Assembly: GCF_000818175.1 (NCBI RefSeq)
Contig: NZ_JTIY01000001.1
Span: 4,693,259-4,742,350, forward strand
DNA: 49,092 nucleotides
Direction of reading: 5' to 3'
Source: Streptomyces sp. AcH 505
Lineage (GTDB): Bacteria > Actinomycetota > Actinomycetes > Streptomycetales > Streptomycetaceae
Part shown: piece by piece, positions 17,486-25,888 of the stretch
Position numbering within the stretch: position 1 is the first letter of the stretch
Layout of the letters: every line of letters begins with the position of its first letter
The notes under the pieces: model-generated
Databases searched by the model: none
The model's input: only the letters and a program-made list of their open reading frames with translations
What the model was told of the DNA's origin: nothing
Made by a program: the position numbers and the translations under genes

Positions 17486-17920
17486 ATGGAGAAACCCGAA
17501 CCGCTCCCGCCATATTTGCTCGCGTTTCCCGGGCCGACACGCGACCGGCTGGTCGCCGCGGTCCTCAGCGGCGAGAAGGTTTCGACCACCGGACTGCTCG
17601 CCGAGTTCGAGGCGGAACGGGAGGAACTCCCGCCCGTGGGCGAGCGGTCGGCGCTCATCGACTCGGCGGGCCGGGAGATCGCGGTGATCGAGCTGACCGA
17701 GGTACGGGTGCTGCCGCTGGGCGACGTCGACCTGCGGCACGCGCTGGACGAGGGCGAGGGCCACACGTCGGTCGCCGAATGGCGCGCGGCCCACGAGCGG
17801 TTCTGGCACAGCGACGAGATGCGCGAGGCGCTGGACGACCCGGAGTTCACGGTGGACGACACGACGCTGGTGGTCGCGGAGCGGTTCCGGGTGGTGCAAC
17901 TACTGGGCGACGAGGGCTGA
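17486..17920 (+). CDS. ASCH-domain protein
   Basis: A 144-residue protein. The segment PPYLLAFPGPTRDRLVAAVLSGEKVSTTGLLAEFE, followed by VGERSALIDSAGREIAVIELTEVRVLPLGDVD and GEGHTSVAEWRAAHERFW, matches the ASCH fold (PUA-like beta-barrel) found in Streptomyces. ASCH proteins bind or process RNA or nucleosides; some relatives are amidohydrolases of N4-acetylcytidine. The GEGHTSVAEWR segment is the part most conserved in relatives. It stands alone, between two minus-strand genes. Confidence 0.82.
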   Translation: MEKPEPLPPYLLAFPGPTRDRLVAAVLSGEKVSTTGLLAEFEAEREELPPVGERSALIDSAGREIAVIELTEVRVLPLGDVDLRHALDEGEGHTSVAEWRAAHERFWHSDEMREALDDPEFTVDDTTLVVAERFRVVQLLGDEG

Positions 17921-18020
17921 AGGGGGTCGTGCAGGGGTGGTGTCCGGAGCGTAGAGCGTGATTTGTGGCGCATCTCGGCGGTGGCTCCGCGTCAGACGAG
18001 TACGCGCCGTAAATCATGCA

Positions 18021-18128
18021 GCGCAGGACACGACCCCGGAACGGCACCCGGCGACAACCGCAACCAAGACCCGCAACCCCGAACCGCGCCGGACGGCGAC
18101 ACCGCGCAGGACACGACCCCGGAACGGC
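18021..18128. repeat. two 25-bp direct repeats, 83 bp apart
   Basis: A 25-bp sequence beginning GCGCAGGACACGACCCCGGA is exactly repeated at 18021-18045 and 18104-18128. It lies in the 252-bp gap between the convergent ASCH and FAD dehydrogenase genes. No gene is seen there. The repeat may be a decayed duplication or a termination region. Confidence 0.7.
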
Positions 18129-18172
18129 CCCGCCGACCACCGCAACCGAGAGCACCGCACCCCGCGCGGAGA

Positions 18173-19831
18173 TCAGCCGACCGCCCGCGCCGCCGCCCGG
18201 CCCGCCACCCGCCCCGAGAAGATGCAGCCGCCCAGGAACGTGCCCTCCAGCGAGCGGTAGCCGTGCATCCCGCCGCCGCCGAACCCCGCCGCCTCGCCCG
18301 CCGCGTACACGCCCGGCAGCGGCTCGCCGCCCTCGGTCAGCACCCGCGAGGACAGGTCGGTCTCAAGTCCGCCCAGCGACTTGCGCGTCAGGATGTTCAG
18401 CCGTACGGCGATCAGCGGTCCGGCCGCCGGGTCCAGGATCCGGTGCGGCGCCGCCGTACGGATCAGCCGGTCGCCGATGAACTTCCTGGCGCCCCTGATG
18501 GCCGTCACCTGGAGGTCCTTGGTGAACGGGTTGGCGATCTCCCGGTCCCGCGCGGTGATTTCGCGGCGCAGCTCCGCCTCGTCGATCAGCGGCTCGCCGC
18601 CCGCGAGCGCGTTCATGCCGCGCACCAGCGCGCCCAGGTCGTCCTCCACCACGAAGTCGACGCCCTTGTCCATGAACGCCCGTACCGGGCCCGGCACATC
18701 GGCCCGCGCCCGGCCGATCACGTCCCGTACGGACTTCCCGGTCAGGTCCGGGTTCTGCTCGGAGCCCGAGAGCGCGAACTCCTTGCCGATGATCCGCTGG
18801 TCGAGGACGAACCAGGTGTACTCGTAACCGGAACGCATGATGTGTTCCAGAGTGCCCAGCGTGTCGAAGCCGGGGAACAGCGGCACCGGCAGCCGCTTGC
18901 CGCGCGCGTCCAGCCACAGCGACGAGGGTCCCGGCAGGATCCGGATGCCGTGCCCCGGCCAGATCGGGTCCCAGTTCTGGATGCCCTCGGTGTAGTGCCA
19001 CATCCGGTCACGGTTGATGTGGTGGGCGCCCGCCTCCTCCGTGACACCGATCATCAGCCCGTCGACATGCGCGGGCACGCCGGTCAGCATGGTGCGCGGC
19101 GGGGTGCCGAGCCGCTCGGGCCACTGGGCGCGTACGAGGTCGTGGTTGCCGCCGATGCCGCCGGAGGTGACGATCACGGCCTGCGCCCGGAGCTCGAAGG
19201 CACCGGTCGCGGTACGGCCGCTCGTGACGCCGCGCGCGACGTCGCTCGGCTCCAGCACCTCGCCCGTGACGGTGTCCACGGCGCCGGCCGTCCGGCCGAG
19301 GCCAGTCACCCGGTGCCGGAAGCGGAAGGTCACCAGGCCCTTGGCGACCCCTTCCCGCACCCGCCGTTCGAAGGGGGCGACGACACCAGGGCCCGTGCCC
19401 CAGGTGATGTGGAAGCGCGGCACCGAATTGCCGTGCCCCGTCGCGTCGTACCCGCCGCGCTCCGCCCAGCCGACGACGGGGAAGAACCGCATTCCCTGCC
19501 GGTGCAGCCAGTCGCGCTTCTCGCCGGCCGCGAAGTCGACGTACGCCTCGGCCCACTTGCGCGGCCAGTGGTCCTCGGCCCGGTCGAACCCCGCGGTGCC
19601 GAGCCAGTCCTGGGTCGCCAGCTCATGGCTGTCCTTGATCCGCATCCGGCGCTGCTCGGGCGAGTCGACGAAGAACAGCCCGCCGAAGGACCAGTGCGCC
19701 TGCCCGCCGAGCGCCTGCTCGGGCTCCTGGTCGACGACGATCACGGAGCGTCCCGCGTCCACCAGTTCGGCGGTGGCGACGAGCCCCGCGAGGCCGGCCC
19801 CGACCACGATCACATCGGCGTCGTACGCCAT
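18173..19831 (-). CDS. FAD-binding dehydrogenase, fumarate reductase/ketosteroid-dehydrogenase fold
   Basis: A 552-residue flavoprotein. The N-terminal dinucleotide motif VIVVGAGLAGLVATAELVDAGRSVIVVDQE and the C-terminal FAD segment LPGVYAAGEAAGFGGGGMHGYRSLEGTFLGGCIFSGR are intact. The family is the actinobacterial FAD-binding dehydrogenase group related to 3-ketosteroid-delta1-dehydrogenase and Rv0785. It would introduce or remove a C=C bond; the substrate is unknown. It is divergent from the Nudix gene, with a 70-bp shared promoter region that is more AT-rich near the Nudix gene. It is a single gene with no catabolic neighbours. Confidence 0.85.
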   Translation of the reverse strand: MAYDADVIVVGAGLAGLVATAELVDAGRSVIVVDQEPEQALGGQAHWSFGGLFFVDSPEQRRMRIKDSHELATQDWLGTAGFDRAEDHWPRKWAEAYVDFAAGEKRDWLHRQGMRFFPVVGWAERGGYDATGHGNSVPRFHITWGTGPGVVAPFERRVREGVAKGLVTFRFRHRVTGLGRTAGAVDTVTGEVLEPSDVARGVTSGRTATGAFELRAQAVIVTSGGIGGNHDLVRAQWPERLGTPPRTMLTGVPAHVDGLMIGVTEEAGAHHINRDRMWHYTEGIQNWDPIWPGHGIRILPGPSSLWLDARGKRLPVPLFPGFDTLGTLEHIMRSGYEYTWFVLDQRIIGKEFALSGSEQNPDLTGKSVRDVIGRARADVPGPVRAFMDKGVDFVVEDDLGALVRGMNALAGGEPLIDEAELRREITARDREIANPFTKDLQVTAIRGARKFIGDRLIRTAAPHRILDPAAGPLIAVRLNILTRKSLGGLETDLSSRVLTEGGEPLPGVYAAGEAAGFGGGGMHGYRSLEGTFLGGCIFSGRVAGRAAARAVG

Positions 19832-19914
19832 CGGCTTTCCATCCTTAGCTGAGCGGTACGGAACCTCCGATACTCGGTACGCGCGAGTAACTAGTCAACT
19901 GATTGGATGGAGCC

Positions 19915-20442
19915 ATGACCCCGGAAGAGGAAATCCTGGACGTCGTCGACGAGCACGACCACGTCGTCGGGCAGGCCCCGCGCGGCGAGGTCTATGCGAA
20001 GGGGCTGCGCCACCGCGCTGTCTTCATCCAGGCCAGGGACGCGGAGGGCCGGATCTTCGTGCACCGCAGAACGCCGGTCAAGCTGATCTTCCCCTCGCTG
20101 TACGACATGTTCGTCGGCGGTGTCGTCGGGGCGGGCGAGAGCTACGACGACGCGGCGCTGCGCGAGGCCGAGGAGGAGCTGGGGGTGTCCGGACTGCCCA
20201 CGCCCGTACCGCTGTTCAAGTTCCTCTACGAGTCGGCCCCGCACGGGTCGGCGCAGGGCGGCCAGAGCTGGTGGTCGTCGGTCTACGAGGTCCGCTGCGA
20301 GCTGCCGGTGAACCCCCAGACCGAGGAGGTCGCCTGGCACGACTTCCTCACCGACGGCGAACTGGAGCGCAGGCTCGGCGAGTGGGAGTGGGTGCCGGAC
20401 GGTCTCGCGGCGTACGAGCAGCTCAGAGCCCGCCGCGCGTAG
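19915..20442 (+). CDS. Nudix hydrolase (IPP-isomerase-like fold)
   Basis: A 175-residue Nudix protein. The box G-x5-E-x7-REAEEELGV is complete in GVVGAGESYDDAALREAEEELGV. The N-terminus EEEILDVVDEHDHVVGQAPRGEVYAKGLRHRAVFIQARD resembles the YfcD/IPP isomerase-type Nudix group, which has a hydrolase box but lacks the isomerase Cys. It should hydrolyse a nucleoside diphosphate-linked compound. ATG 19915 is chosen; an in-frame ATG at 19903 is possible because GGAG lies only 2 bp before 19915. The DUF202 genes follow closely on the same strand. Confidence 0.88.
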   Translation: MTPEEEILDVVDEHDHVVGQAPRGEVYAKGLRHRAVFIQARDAEGRIFVHRRTPVKLIFPSLYDMFVGGVVGAGESYDDAALREAEEELGVSGLPTPVPLFKFLYESAPHGSAQGGQSWWSSVYEVRCELPVNPQTEEVAWHDFLTDGELERRLGEWEWVPDGLAAYEQLRARRA

Positions 20443-20452
20443 GGTGCCGCTG

Positions 20453-20845
20453 GTGAGCGACTTTGCACGGAGCCTGCGGCTGTGGTTCACGCCGCAGCGG
20501 ATGGGCGACGAGGGCGAGACCCCCGACTACCGCTTCTCGCTGGCCAACGAGCGCACGTTCCTGGCGTGGATCCGTACCGCGCTCGCCCTGGTCGGCGGCG
20601 GCTTCGCGGTCGACCAGTTCCTGCCGCGTCTGGGCGGCGGCGTGCGGGCCGGGCTGGCCGTCGCACTGCTCGCTGTCGGCGCGCTGTCCGCGCTGCGGGC
20701 CGTCAACCACTGGGTACGTTGCGAGCGCGCGATGCGGCGCGGCGACGATCTGCCGGTGACCCGCTTCCCGACGCTGCTGAGCCTGGCGGTCGGGGTGGTC
20801 GCCGTGGCGATGCTGATCGTCGTACTGCTGGGCCGGGCCGGCTGA
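20453..20845 (+). CDS. DUF202/YidH-family membrane protein
   Basis: A 130-residue protein with three hydrophobic helices and the YidH/DUF202 signature FSLANERTFLAWIRTALALVGGGFAVDQF near residue 30. It begins at GTG 20453, with AGGG 8 bp upstream; GTG 20444 is an alternative. It is an inner-membrane protein of unknown function. It follows the Nudix gene by 10 bp and overlaps the next DUF202 gene by one base. Confidence 0.82.
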   Translation: MSDFARSLRLWFTPQRMGDEGETPDYRFSLANERTFLAWIRTALALVGGGFAVDQFLPRLGGGVRAGLAVALLAVGALSALRAVNHWVRCERAMRRGDDLPVTRFPTLLSLAVGVVAVAMLIVVLLGRAG

Positions 20846-21174
20846 TGGCGGACGTGCCCGCCGGGGGCCGGGAGGGCGCGGACCCCGGGCTCCAGCCGGA
20901 ACGCACCCGGCTGGCCTGGCGGCGCACGACGCTCTCGTACACCGTGGCCGCCGTACTCGCCGTCCGGCAGGTGCTCCACCAGGGCGGTACGGCGGCCGGT
21001 ATCGCGGCGACCGCGCTGAGCGCGCTCGGCTGGGTGGGTTTCCTGGCGGTGGCCCACCGCCGGGTCCTCGCGCTCAGCACGGCCCGGCCGAGGCCGATCC
21101 GGCTGCGCGCCGCCGTCACGGCCACGGTCTGCACGGTGGCGCTGGCGGCGTTCGGTGTGACGGCGCTGTTCTGA
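20845..21174 (+). CDS. second DUF202-family membrane protein
   Basis: A 109-residue protein whose ATG shares a base with the stop of the previous gene (TGATG). It contains GLQPERTRLAWRRTTLSYTVAAVLAV, a DUF202-type segment, followed by two more hydrophobic helices. Paired DUF202 genes of this kind are common in actinobacteria and may form a heteromer. Function unknown. Confidence 0.8.
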   Translation: MADVPAGGREGADPGLQPERTRLAWRRTTLSYTVAAVLAVRQVLHQGGTAAGIAATALSALGWVGFLAVAHRRVLALSTARPRPIRLRAAVTATVCTVALAAFGVTALF

Positions 21175-21187
21175 CTGCTCCTACCGC

Positions 21188-21457
21188 TCAGCTCGTGGCG
21201 AGGGCGAACGGCGGCAGCATCGCCCGCGGGTCCTGGCCGGTCCGCCACAGCCCGATGAGAAAGGCGGTGGCGGCCTCCAGCAGATCGGCCCGCGCGAGCC
21301 CGCCCCCGTCGTACGGGACACAGCCGGTATCGCGTACGAGCACGCGGACGACCTCCAGCGCGCCCTCGTCGTCACCGCACAGCGGCACGGCCAACGGCCC
21401 CTCGGGCCCCGCCGGGACCCGCCCGCGCCGGCCCAGAACCGGGACGCCGACTGACAC
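21188..21457 (-). pseudogene. C-terminal remnant of an NADPH-F420 reductase-like protein
   Basis: An 89-codon frame that resembles only the C-terminal part of NADPH-dependent F420 reductase-type proteins: GPLAVPLCGDDEGALEVVRVLVRDTGCVPYDGGGLARADLLEAATAFLIGLW ending DPRAMLPPFA. The N-terminal Rossmann domain of about 130 residues is missing. Immediately upstream, 21 bp away, lies the stop of the NmrA-like gene, so the break falls between 21457 and 21479. A GTG with an upstream GGAGGG could still allow translation, but the product would lack the nucleotide-binding domain. Confidence 0.55.
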
Positions 21458-21478
21458 GCGGCGCGTCTCCCTCCGGGG

Positions 21479-22390
21479 TCAGGACGCCGGAGCGGCCAGG
21501 TAGTCGCCGTGCTTGAGATCGTCGAGCAGTGTCGGGTGGGTGGGCGACCAGCCGAGCAGTTCCCGCGTGTGAGTGCTGGAGACCGGCGCGTCGAAGCCGT
21601 AGACCCTGGCCATGAACGGGCCGGCGTAGTGCCCGGCAGCCTGGTCGGGCGTCAGCGAGACCGTCGGCAGGTCCAGGCCACGGGCGATCGTCTGCGCGAT
21701 GTCCTTCATGGTGACGCCGTTTTCGGCCACTCCGTGCAGCACGCTGCCGGCAGGAGCCTTCTCCAGCGCCAGCCGGAACAGGACCGCGGCGTCGAGCCGG
21801 TGTACCGCGGGCCACCGGTTGGTGCCGTCGCCCACATAAGCCGAGACGCCGGTCCTCCGTGCGGTGGCGACGAGCATGGGAATGAAGCCGTGGTCCTCGG
21901 GGCCATGGACGGTAGGAGCGAGGCGAACCACGCTCGCGCGTACGCCCAGAGCGGCGAAGTCCAGACAGGCTCGCTCGCCCGCGATGCGGAAGGCGGCGAT
22001 GCCGGTCGTGTCTGGCTCATCCTTCTCGGTGCTCTCCCGGCCTGCGGGCATGACCAGCGTGCCCGAGGTGACGACGAGCGGCTTGCCCGAGTGTTCCAAC
22101 GGTTGGCCGAGCGCCTCGATCGCGGTCCGGTCGCGCCTCATCATGTCGTCGAGGTCGGAGAAGTCGCCGCCGTAGGCCATGTGCAGAACGCCATCGGCTG
22201 CTTCGGCGCCGCGGCGCAGGCTGTCGTGGTCGTCCAGGGAGCCGTGGTGCGGTGTGGCGCCGAGCGACTCAAGCCGCGCGGCGGCGGTGCCGGAGCGCGC
22301 CAGACCAGTGACGTGGTGGCCGGCCGCGACGAGCTCGGCGACGACGGCGGGACCGGTCTGGCCGGAACCACCAGTGACGAAAATATGCAT
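21479..22390 (-). CDS. NmrA-like/extended SDR oxidoreductase
   Basis: A 303-residue NAD(P)-binding protein. It has the N-terminal MHIFVTGGSGQTGPAVVAELVAAGHHVTGLARS, and an atypical SDR active-site region (VVTSGTLVMPAG, IAGERACLDFAALGVRASVVRL). It is similar to NmrA-type proteins and NAD-dependent epimerase/dehydratases. It starts at ATG 22388-22390. It is divergent from the TetR gene at 22565 across the four 23-bp operator-like repeats, so it is the expected target of that regulator. Divergent TetR/NmrA-like pairs often respond to quinones or other electrophiles; that is inference here. Confidence 0.83.
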   Translation of the reverse strand: MHIFVTGGSGQTGPAVVAELVAAGHHVTGLARSGTAAARLESLGATPHHGSLDDHDSLRRGAEAADGVLHMAYGGDFSDLDDMMRRDRTAIEALGQPLEHSGKPLVVTSGTLVMPAGRESTEKDEPDTTGIAAFRIAGERACLDFAALGVRASVVRLAPTVHGPEDHGFIPMLVATARRTGVSAYVGDGTNRWPAVHRLDAAVLFRLALEKAPAGSVLHGVAENGVTMKDIAQTIARGLDLPTVSLTPDQAAGHYAGPFMARVYGFDAPVSSTHTRELLGWSPTHPTLLDDLKHGDYLAAPAS

Positions 22391-22462
22391 GAAACGCTCT
22401 CTCTGGGGGGTGTGCGCACGGGTCGCCGCACCAGCGACACCGGGCAGAAGACTTCCGTTAAC

Positions 22463-22544
22463 GCCAGCCACTGGCACTAAGTGGCGCCAGTCACTGACAT
22501 TACGTAGCGCCAGTCACTGACGTCAAGCCATGTCAGTCGCTGGC
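22463..22544. promoter_or_regulatory. four operator-like repeats at exact 23-bp spacing
   Basis: Four 13-bp imperfect palindromes start at 22463, 22486, 22509 and 22532: GCCAGCCACTGGC, GCCAGTCACTGAC (twice) and GTCAGTCGCTGGC. The consensus is GYCAGYCRCTGRC with arms of 5 bp around a 3-bp centre. Spacing from start to start is 23 bp each time. They occupy most of the divergent promoter between the NmrA-like and TetR genes; the last copy lies just upstream of the TetR -10. Probably a cooperative TetR operator. Confidence 0.75.
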
Positions 22545-22552
22545 GTGTGCGG

Positions 22553-22564
22553 TATCTTCGGGGG
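22553..22564 (+). promoter_or_regulatory. leaderless -10 element of the TetR gene
   Basis: TATCTT at 22553-22558 matches the TANNNT -10 form and ends 6 nt before GTG 22565. There is no separate ribosome site, so the TetR mRNA is probably leaderless from this promoter, which the fourth operator copy adjoins. Confidence 0.4.
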
Positions 22565-23149
22565 GTGCCACGAAGCGGAGCAGAAGCGCGCCGCCGCCTT
22601 CAGCAGGCGGCTCTGGAGCTGTACCGGGAGCGCGGGTTCGACCGGACCACCACGGCCGAGATCGCCGCCCGAGCAGGCATCAACGAGCGCACGTTCTTCC
22701 GGCACTTCCCGGACAAGCGTGAGGTGCTCTTCGACGGCGAAGCCGACCTGCGCGCCGCGCTGGTCCAAGAGGTCGCCGACGCCCCCGACGGCCTGCAGCC
22801 GCTCGGTATTCTGCTGTGCGCCTTCCGCAAGGCCGGCCGGATCCTTGAGGAAAACCGCCCGTTCTCCGAGCCGCGATTGGCGGTCATCGCCAGGACGCCG
22901 GCGCTCCGGGAACGCGACTTGGCCAAGGGCGCAGCCCTCACGGAAGCCATGGCGGAGGCGCTACGCCGGCGCGATGTCCCCGCCGGGCTGGCCGATCTGG
23001 CCGCACATACCGGCTGGGCCACCTTCCACCACGCGGCCCAAGCCTGGATCGACGACCCCGCACAGCCCTTGGACGCACACCTCCTTCAAGCGTTCAACGA
23101 TCTGCACACCCTGGCCGCGCCCGCCCCGGTCGCCGACCGGACCTCCTGA
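22565..23149 (+). CDS. TetR-family repressor divergent from an NmrA-like gene
   Basis: A 194-residue TetR protein. The DNA-binding domain (about residues 8-53) includes LELYRERGFDRTTTAEIAARAGINERTFFRHFPDKREVLF. The C-terminal part is the TetR_C-type all-helical domain. The start at GTG 22565 follows a -10-like TATCTT at leaderless spacing; GTG 22547 is an alternative. It very probably binds the four 23-bp repeats upstream and represses itself and the NmrA-like gene. It is the strongest local regulator-operator pair in the window. Confidence 0.85.
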   Translation: MPRSGAEARRRLQQAALELYRERGFDRTTTAEIAARAGINERTFFRHFPDKREVLFDGEADLRAALVQEVADAPDGLQPLGILLCAFRKAGRILEENRPFSEPRLAVIARTPALRERDLAKGAALTEAMAEALRRRDVPAGLADLAAHTGWATFHHAAQAWIDDPAQPLDAHLLQAFNDLHTLAAPAPVADRTS

Positions 23150-23195
23150 CGATCCGCGTACCCCGCGAGAAGCGCGCCGACTGACGCGCGCGGGC

Positions 23196-23888
23196 TCAGT
23201 CGGTGCGGTGGTGGGCCAGGAGCCAGGTGTAGAGGTCGGGGTTGTCGTAGGTCCGGGTCCAGGAGTCGTGGCCGACGCCCTCGTACCGGGTGAAGCGGAC
23301 GTCCGCGTCCAGCGCTTTGAGGCCTGCCACGATCTCTTCGGTCAACTCGATCGGGACGGTCTTGTCCTCCTCGCCGTGGAACGCCCAGACCGGCAGGTGG
23401 CGGATGGGGTCGACGTCCTGCAGCCACAGGCCTCCGCAGACCGGGGCGATGGCGGCGAAGCGTTCGGGGTAGCGGACGGCCAGGCTCCAGGTGCCGAAGC
23501 CGCCCATGCTCAGGCCGGTGGCGTAGACGCGGGACGGGTCGATGCGGTAGTCGGCGGTGACGTCGTCCAGCAGCCCGGCGAGCGTGGTCAGTTCGGCGAC
23601 CCATTGGCTGGATGCGGGGCATTGTGGCGTGGCTATCACGAAGGGGAACTCGCGGCCGGCCTCCGCCAGTTTCGGTATGCCGTGGACCGTTGCCGAGTCC
23701 AGGTCGGAGCCGCGTTCGCCGGCGCCGTGCAGGAACAGCACCAGCGGCCAGCTGCCCCCGGAGTCGGCGTCGTAGTCCTCCGGCAGATGGACGAGGTAGG
23801 GCAGGACGTCGGCAGGGGCGGGGCCGGGGGCGCTGTCGGGCAACTCGTGCTTGCGCGCGGCCGGGGTGACGCTTCGGACCTTGCGCAT
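23196..23888 (-). CDS. alpha/beta hydrolase, phospholipase/carboxylesterase type
   Basis: A 230-residue cytoplasmic esterase of the dienelactone/phospholipase-carboxylesterase group. It has PLVLFLHGAGERGSD at the oxyanion turn, the nucleophile in YATGLSMGGFGTWSLAV, the Asp in FHGEEDKTVPIE and the His in EGVGHDSWTRTYD. Start at ATG 23886-23888, with GAGG 8 bp before it; GTG 23891 is possible. It has no evident operon partner. Substrate is unknown. Confidence 0.83.
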   Translation of the reverse strand: MRKVRSVTPAARKHELPDSAPGPAPADVLPYLVHLPEDYDADSGGSWPLVLFLHGAGERGSDLDSATVHGIPKLAEAGREFPFVIATPQCPASSQWVAELTTLAGLLDDVTADYRIDPSRVYATGLSMGGFGTWSLAVRYPERFAAIAPVCGGLWLQDVDPIRHLPVWAFHGEEDKTVPIELTEEIVAGLKALDADVRFTRYEGVGHDSWTRTYDNPDLYTWLLAHHRTD

Positions 23889-23927
23889 CACAGGTACCTC
23901 GATCGAGTCGTGGGGGTCGGGGCCGTA

Positions 23928-24869
23928 TCAACTATCGGCCGAAGGCCCGGCGAGCCGCCAGCCGCTTTCGAAGCGCAGTTGTCCGCCGGTCACCGGGTCC
24001 CTGAACTCCAGCACCCTCGCCAGCAGCCGCAGCGGGCGGCTGTAGTCGTCCGGGGCCGGTGGGAGGACCGTCGGGTACAGCGGGTCGTCCAGCAGGGGGA
24101 GGCCCAACGCGTTCATGTGGACGCGCAGTTGGTGCGTGCGGCCGGTGGTGGGCAGCAGGCGGTAGCGGGCGTGGCCGGCGTCGGCGTCGTGGGACAGCAG
24201 CTCGATCCGGCTCTCGCTGTTGGGCTCGCCCGGCACCTCACGGGCCGTCAGTACCCCGCGCTCCTTCTCGATGCGGCTGCGGACCGTCGTCGGCAGGGGC
24301 ACTGCCGGGTCGTACGGGGCGACGGCCTCGTACTCCTTGCGCACCAGCCGGTCCCGGAACAGGGTCTGGTAGGCGCCGCGCAGCTCGGGGCGTACCACCA
24401 GCAGGACGAGGCCCGCCGTCAGGCGGTCCAGGCGGTGGGCCGGCTGGAGGGCGGGGAGGTCCAGTTCGTGGCGGGCCCTGGCCACCAGCGTCTCGGTGAC
24501 ATGGCTGCCGCGCGGGGTCGTCGCCAGGAAGTGCGGTTTGTCGGCGATCACGATCCGGTCGTCGCGGTACACCACCCCGATCTCGAACGGCACCCGCTCC
24601 TCGGGGGCCGCGTCCCGGTGGAACCACAGCCAACGGCCTACGGTGTACGGCTCCCCGGGCGCGACGGACCGCCCGTCCGCGTCCACGAACCGTCCGTCGC
24701 GGAACATGCCGTCGACCTCCGGCACCCCGACGGCCCCGGCGAACCGTGCGACCAGATGGTCCCGCACGGTGGGCCAGGCCCCCGCGGGGTCGGCCGGGAG
24801 CCGCAGCCGCACCGGGTCGACCCCGTTCCGCTGGGGCAGCGGCGCGGCCGGGATTCGTTTTCTGCGCAC
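23928..24869 (-). CDS. RluA-family pseudouridine synthase
   Basis: A 313-residue RNA pseudouridine synthase. The catalytic Asp lies in PAHRLDRLTAGLVLLV. Other family blocks are IVIADKPHFLATTPRG, KEYEAVA, the EPNSESRIELLS segment and LPTTGRTHQLRVHMNALGLPLLDDPLYP. It isomerises uridine in rRNA or tRNA; the exact site cannot be told. The N-terminal 90 residues are a divergent S4-less domain. It is divergent from the transporter gene at 24989. Confidence 0.86.
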   Translation of the reverse strand: MRRKRIPAAPLPQRNGVDPVRLRLPADPAGAWPTVRDHLVARFAGAVGVPEVDGMFRDGRFVDADGRSVAPGEPYTVGRWLWFHRDAAPEERVPFEIGVVYRDDRIVIADKPHFLATTPRGSHVTETLVARARHELDLPALQPAHRLDRLTAGLVLLVVRPELRGAYQTLFRDRLVRKEYEAVAPYDPAVPLPTTVRSRIEKERGVLTAREVPGEPNSESRIELLSHDADAGHARYRLLPTTGRTHQLRVHMNALGLPLLDDPLYPTVLPPAPDDYSRPLRLLARVLEFRDPVTGGQLRFESGWRLAGPSADS

Positions 24870-24988
24870 CCGCCGTGTTCCTCACTCGCCGGTTCCGGAC
24901 CGCTGGAACGTACCTCATTCGGACCGTGCGGGCGGCCTCGGCCAGGTCCGGCGCCGGTTCCCGGCGCCCCGACCCGCATGATGGTGCG

Positions 24989-25861
24989 GTGATCAGTGTC
25001 CTGTTCGCCGTGCTGACCGCCATCAGCAACGGCTCCGCATCGGTGCTCCAGCGCCGCGCCGCTTCCACCGTCCCCGACAAGGAGGCGATGCATCTGTCGC
25101 TGATCGGGCATCTGCTGCGGCAGAAGGTGTGGCTGGCGGGGATCGGCCTGGTGATCGTGGCAGCCGCCTGCCAGGCCATCGCCCTCGCCACCGGCGCCAT
25201 CGCCGTGGTCCAGCCGATCTTCGTCATCGAGCTGCCGTCGACCCTGCTGATCGCCGGCTACGTCTTCCACACCAAGCTGCCACGCTCGGCCTGGTACGGC
25301 GTCGCCGCCGTGACCTTCGGGCTGGCGCTGGGGATGGCCAGCGCGGCGCCGGGCGGTGGCAGCGAGACCGTGAGCGGGGTCGCCTGGATCCCCGCGCTGA
25401 TCATCACCGTGGGGTTCGAGGCCGTACTGATCTCGGTGGCCGTGCGGGTGCGCGGCAATCCGCGGGCCGCGCTGTTCGGGCTCGCCGCCGCCTGTGGGTA
25501 CGCGCTGACGGCCGCCCTGATGAAGGACGCGGTGGCGCGTCTTGAGGACGGCGACGGCATCGTCGCGCTGTTCGCCTCCTGGCAGCTGTACGCCACGGCC
25601 GTCGCCGGGGTCGGCGCGCTGTTCCTGCTGCAGAACGCCCTGCAGGCCGGGTCGCTGGTGGCGTCCCAGCCGATGCTCACCCTCGGCGACGCGCTCATCA
25701 GCATCACCTACGGCGTGACGCTCTTCGGCGAGACCCTGCGCACCGGCTGGTGGCTGCTGCCCGAGCTGGCGGGGCTCGGGCTGGTCGCCGCCGGGTGCGT
25801 GGAGCTGGCGCGCTCCCCGCTCGTCTCGGGAAACGCGCCACAGCCACGGCGGGTCCGCTGA
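24989..25861 (+). CDS. DMT-superfamily (EamA-like) transporter
   Basis: A 290-residue protein with about nine hydrophobic helices and two EamA-like halves. GTG 24989 is the first start matching the family N-terminus (ISVLFAVLTAISNGSASVLQRRAA). The second half shows the repeated pattern ALFGLAAACGYALTAALMK and VASQPMLTLGDALISITYGVTLFGE, typical of the multidrug/metabolite exporter group. It is an inner-membrane protein and the substrate is unknown. It stands alone, convergent with the acyl-CoA ligase gene at 25889. Confidence 0.82.
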   Translation: MISVLFAVLTAISNGSASVLQRRAASTVPDKEAMHLSLIGHLLRQKVWLAGIGLVIVAAACQAIALATGAIAVVQPIFVIELPSTLLIAGYVFHTKLPRSAWYGVAAVTFGLALGMASAAPGGGSETVSGVAWIPALIITVGFEAVLISVAVRVRGNPRAALFGLAAACGYALTAALMKDAVARLEDGDGIVALFASWQLYATAVAGVGALFLLQNALQAGSLVASQPMLTLGDALISITYGVTLFGETLRTGWWLLPELAGLGLVAAGCVELARSPLVSGNAPQPRRVR

Positions 25862-25888
25862 GGCCGCGCTGAGGTCCCCGGACACGAC

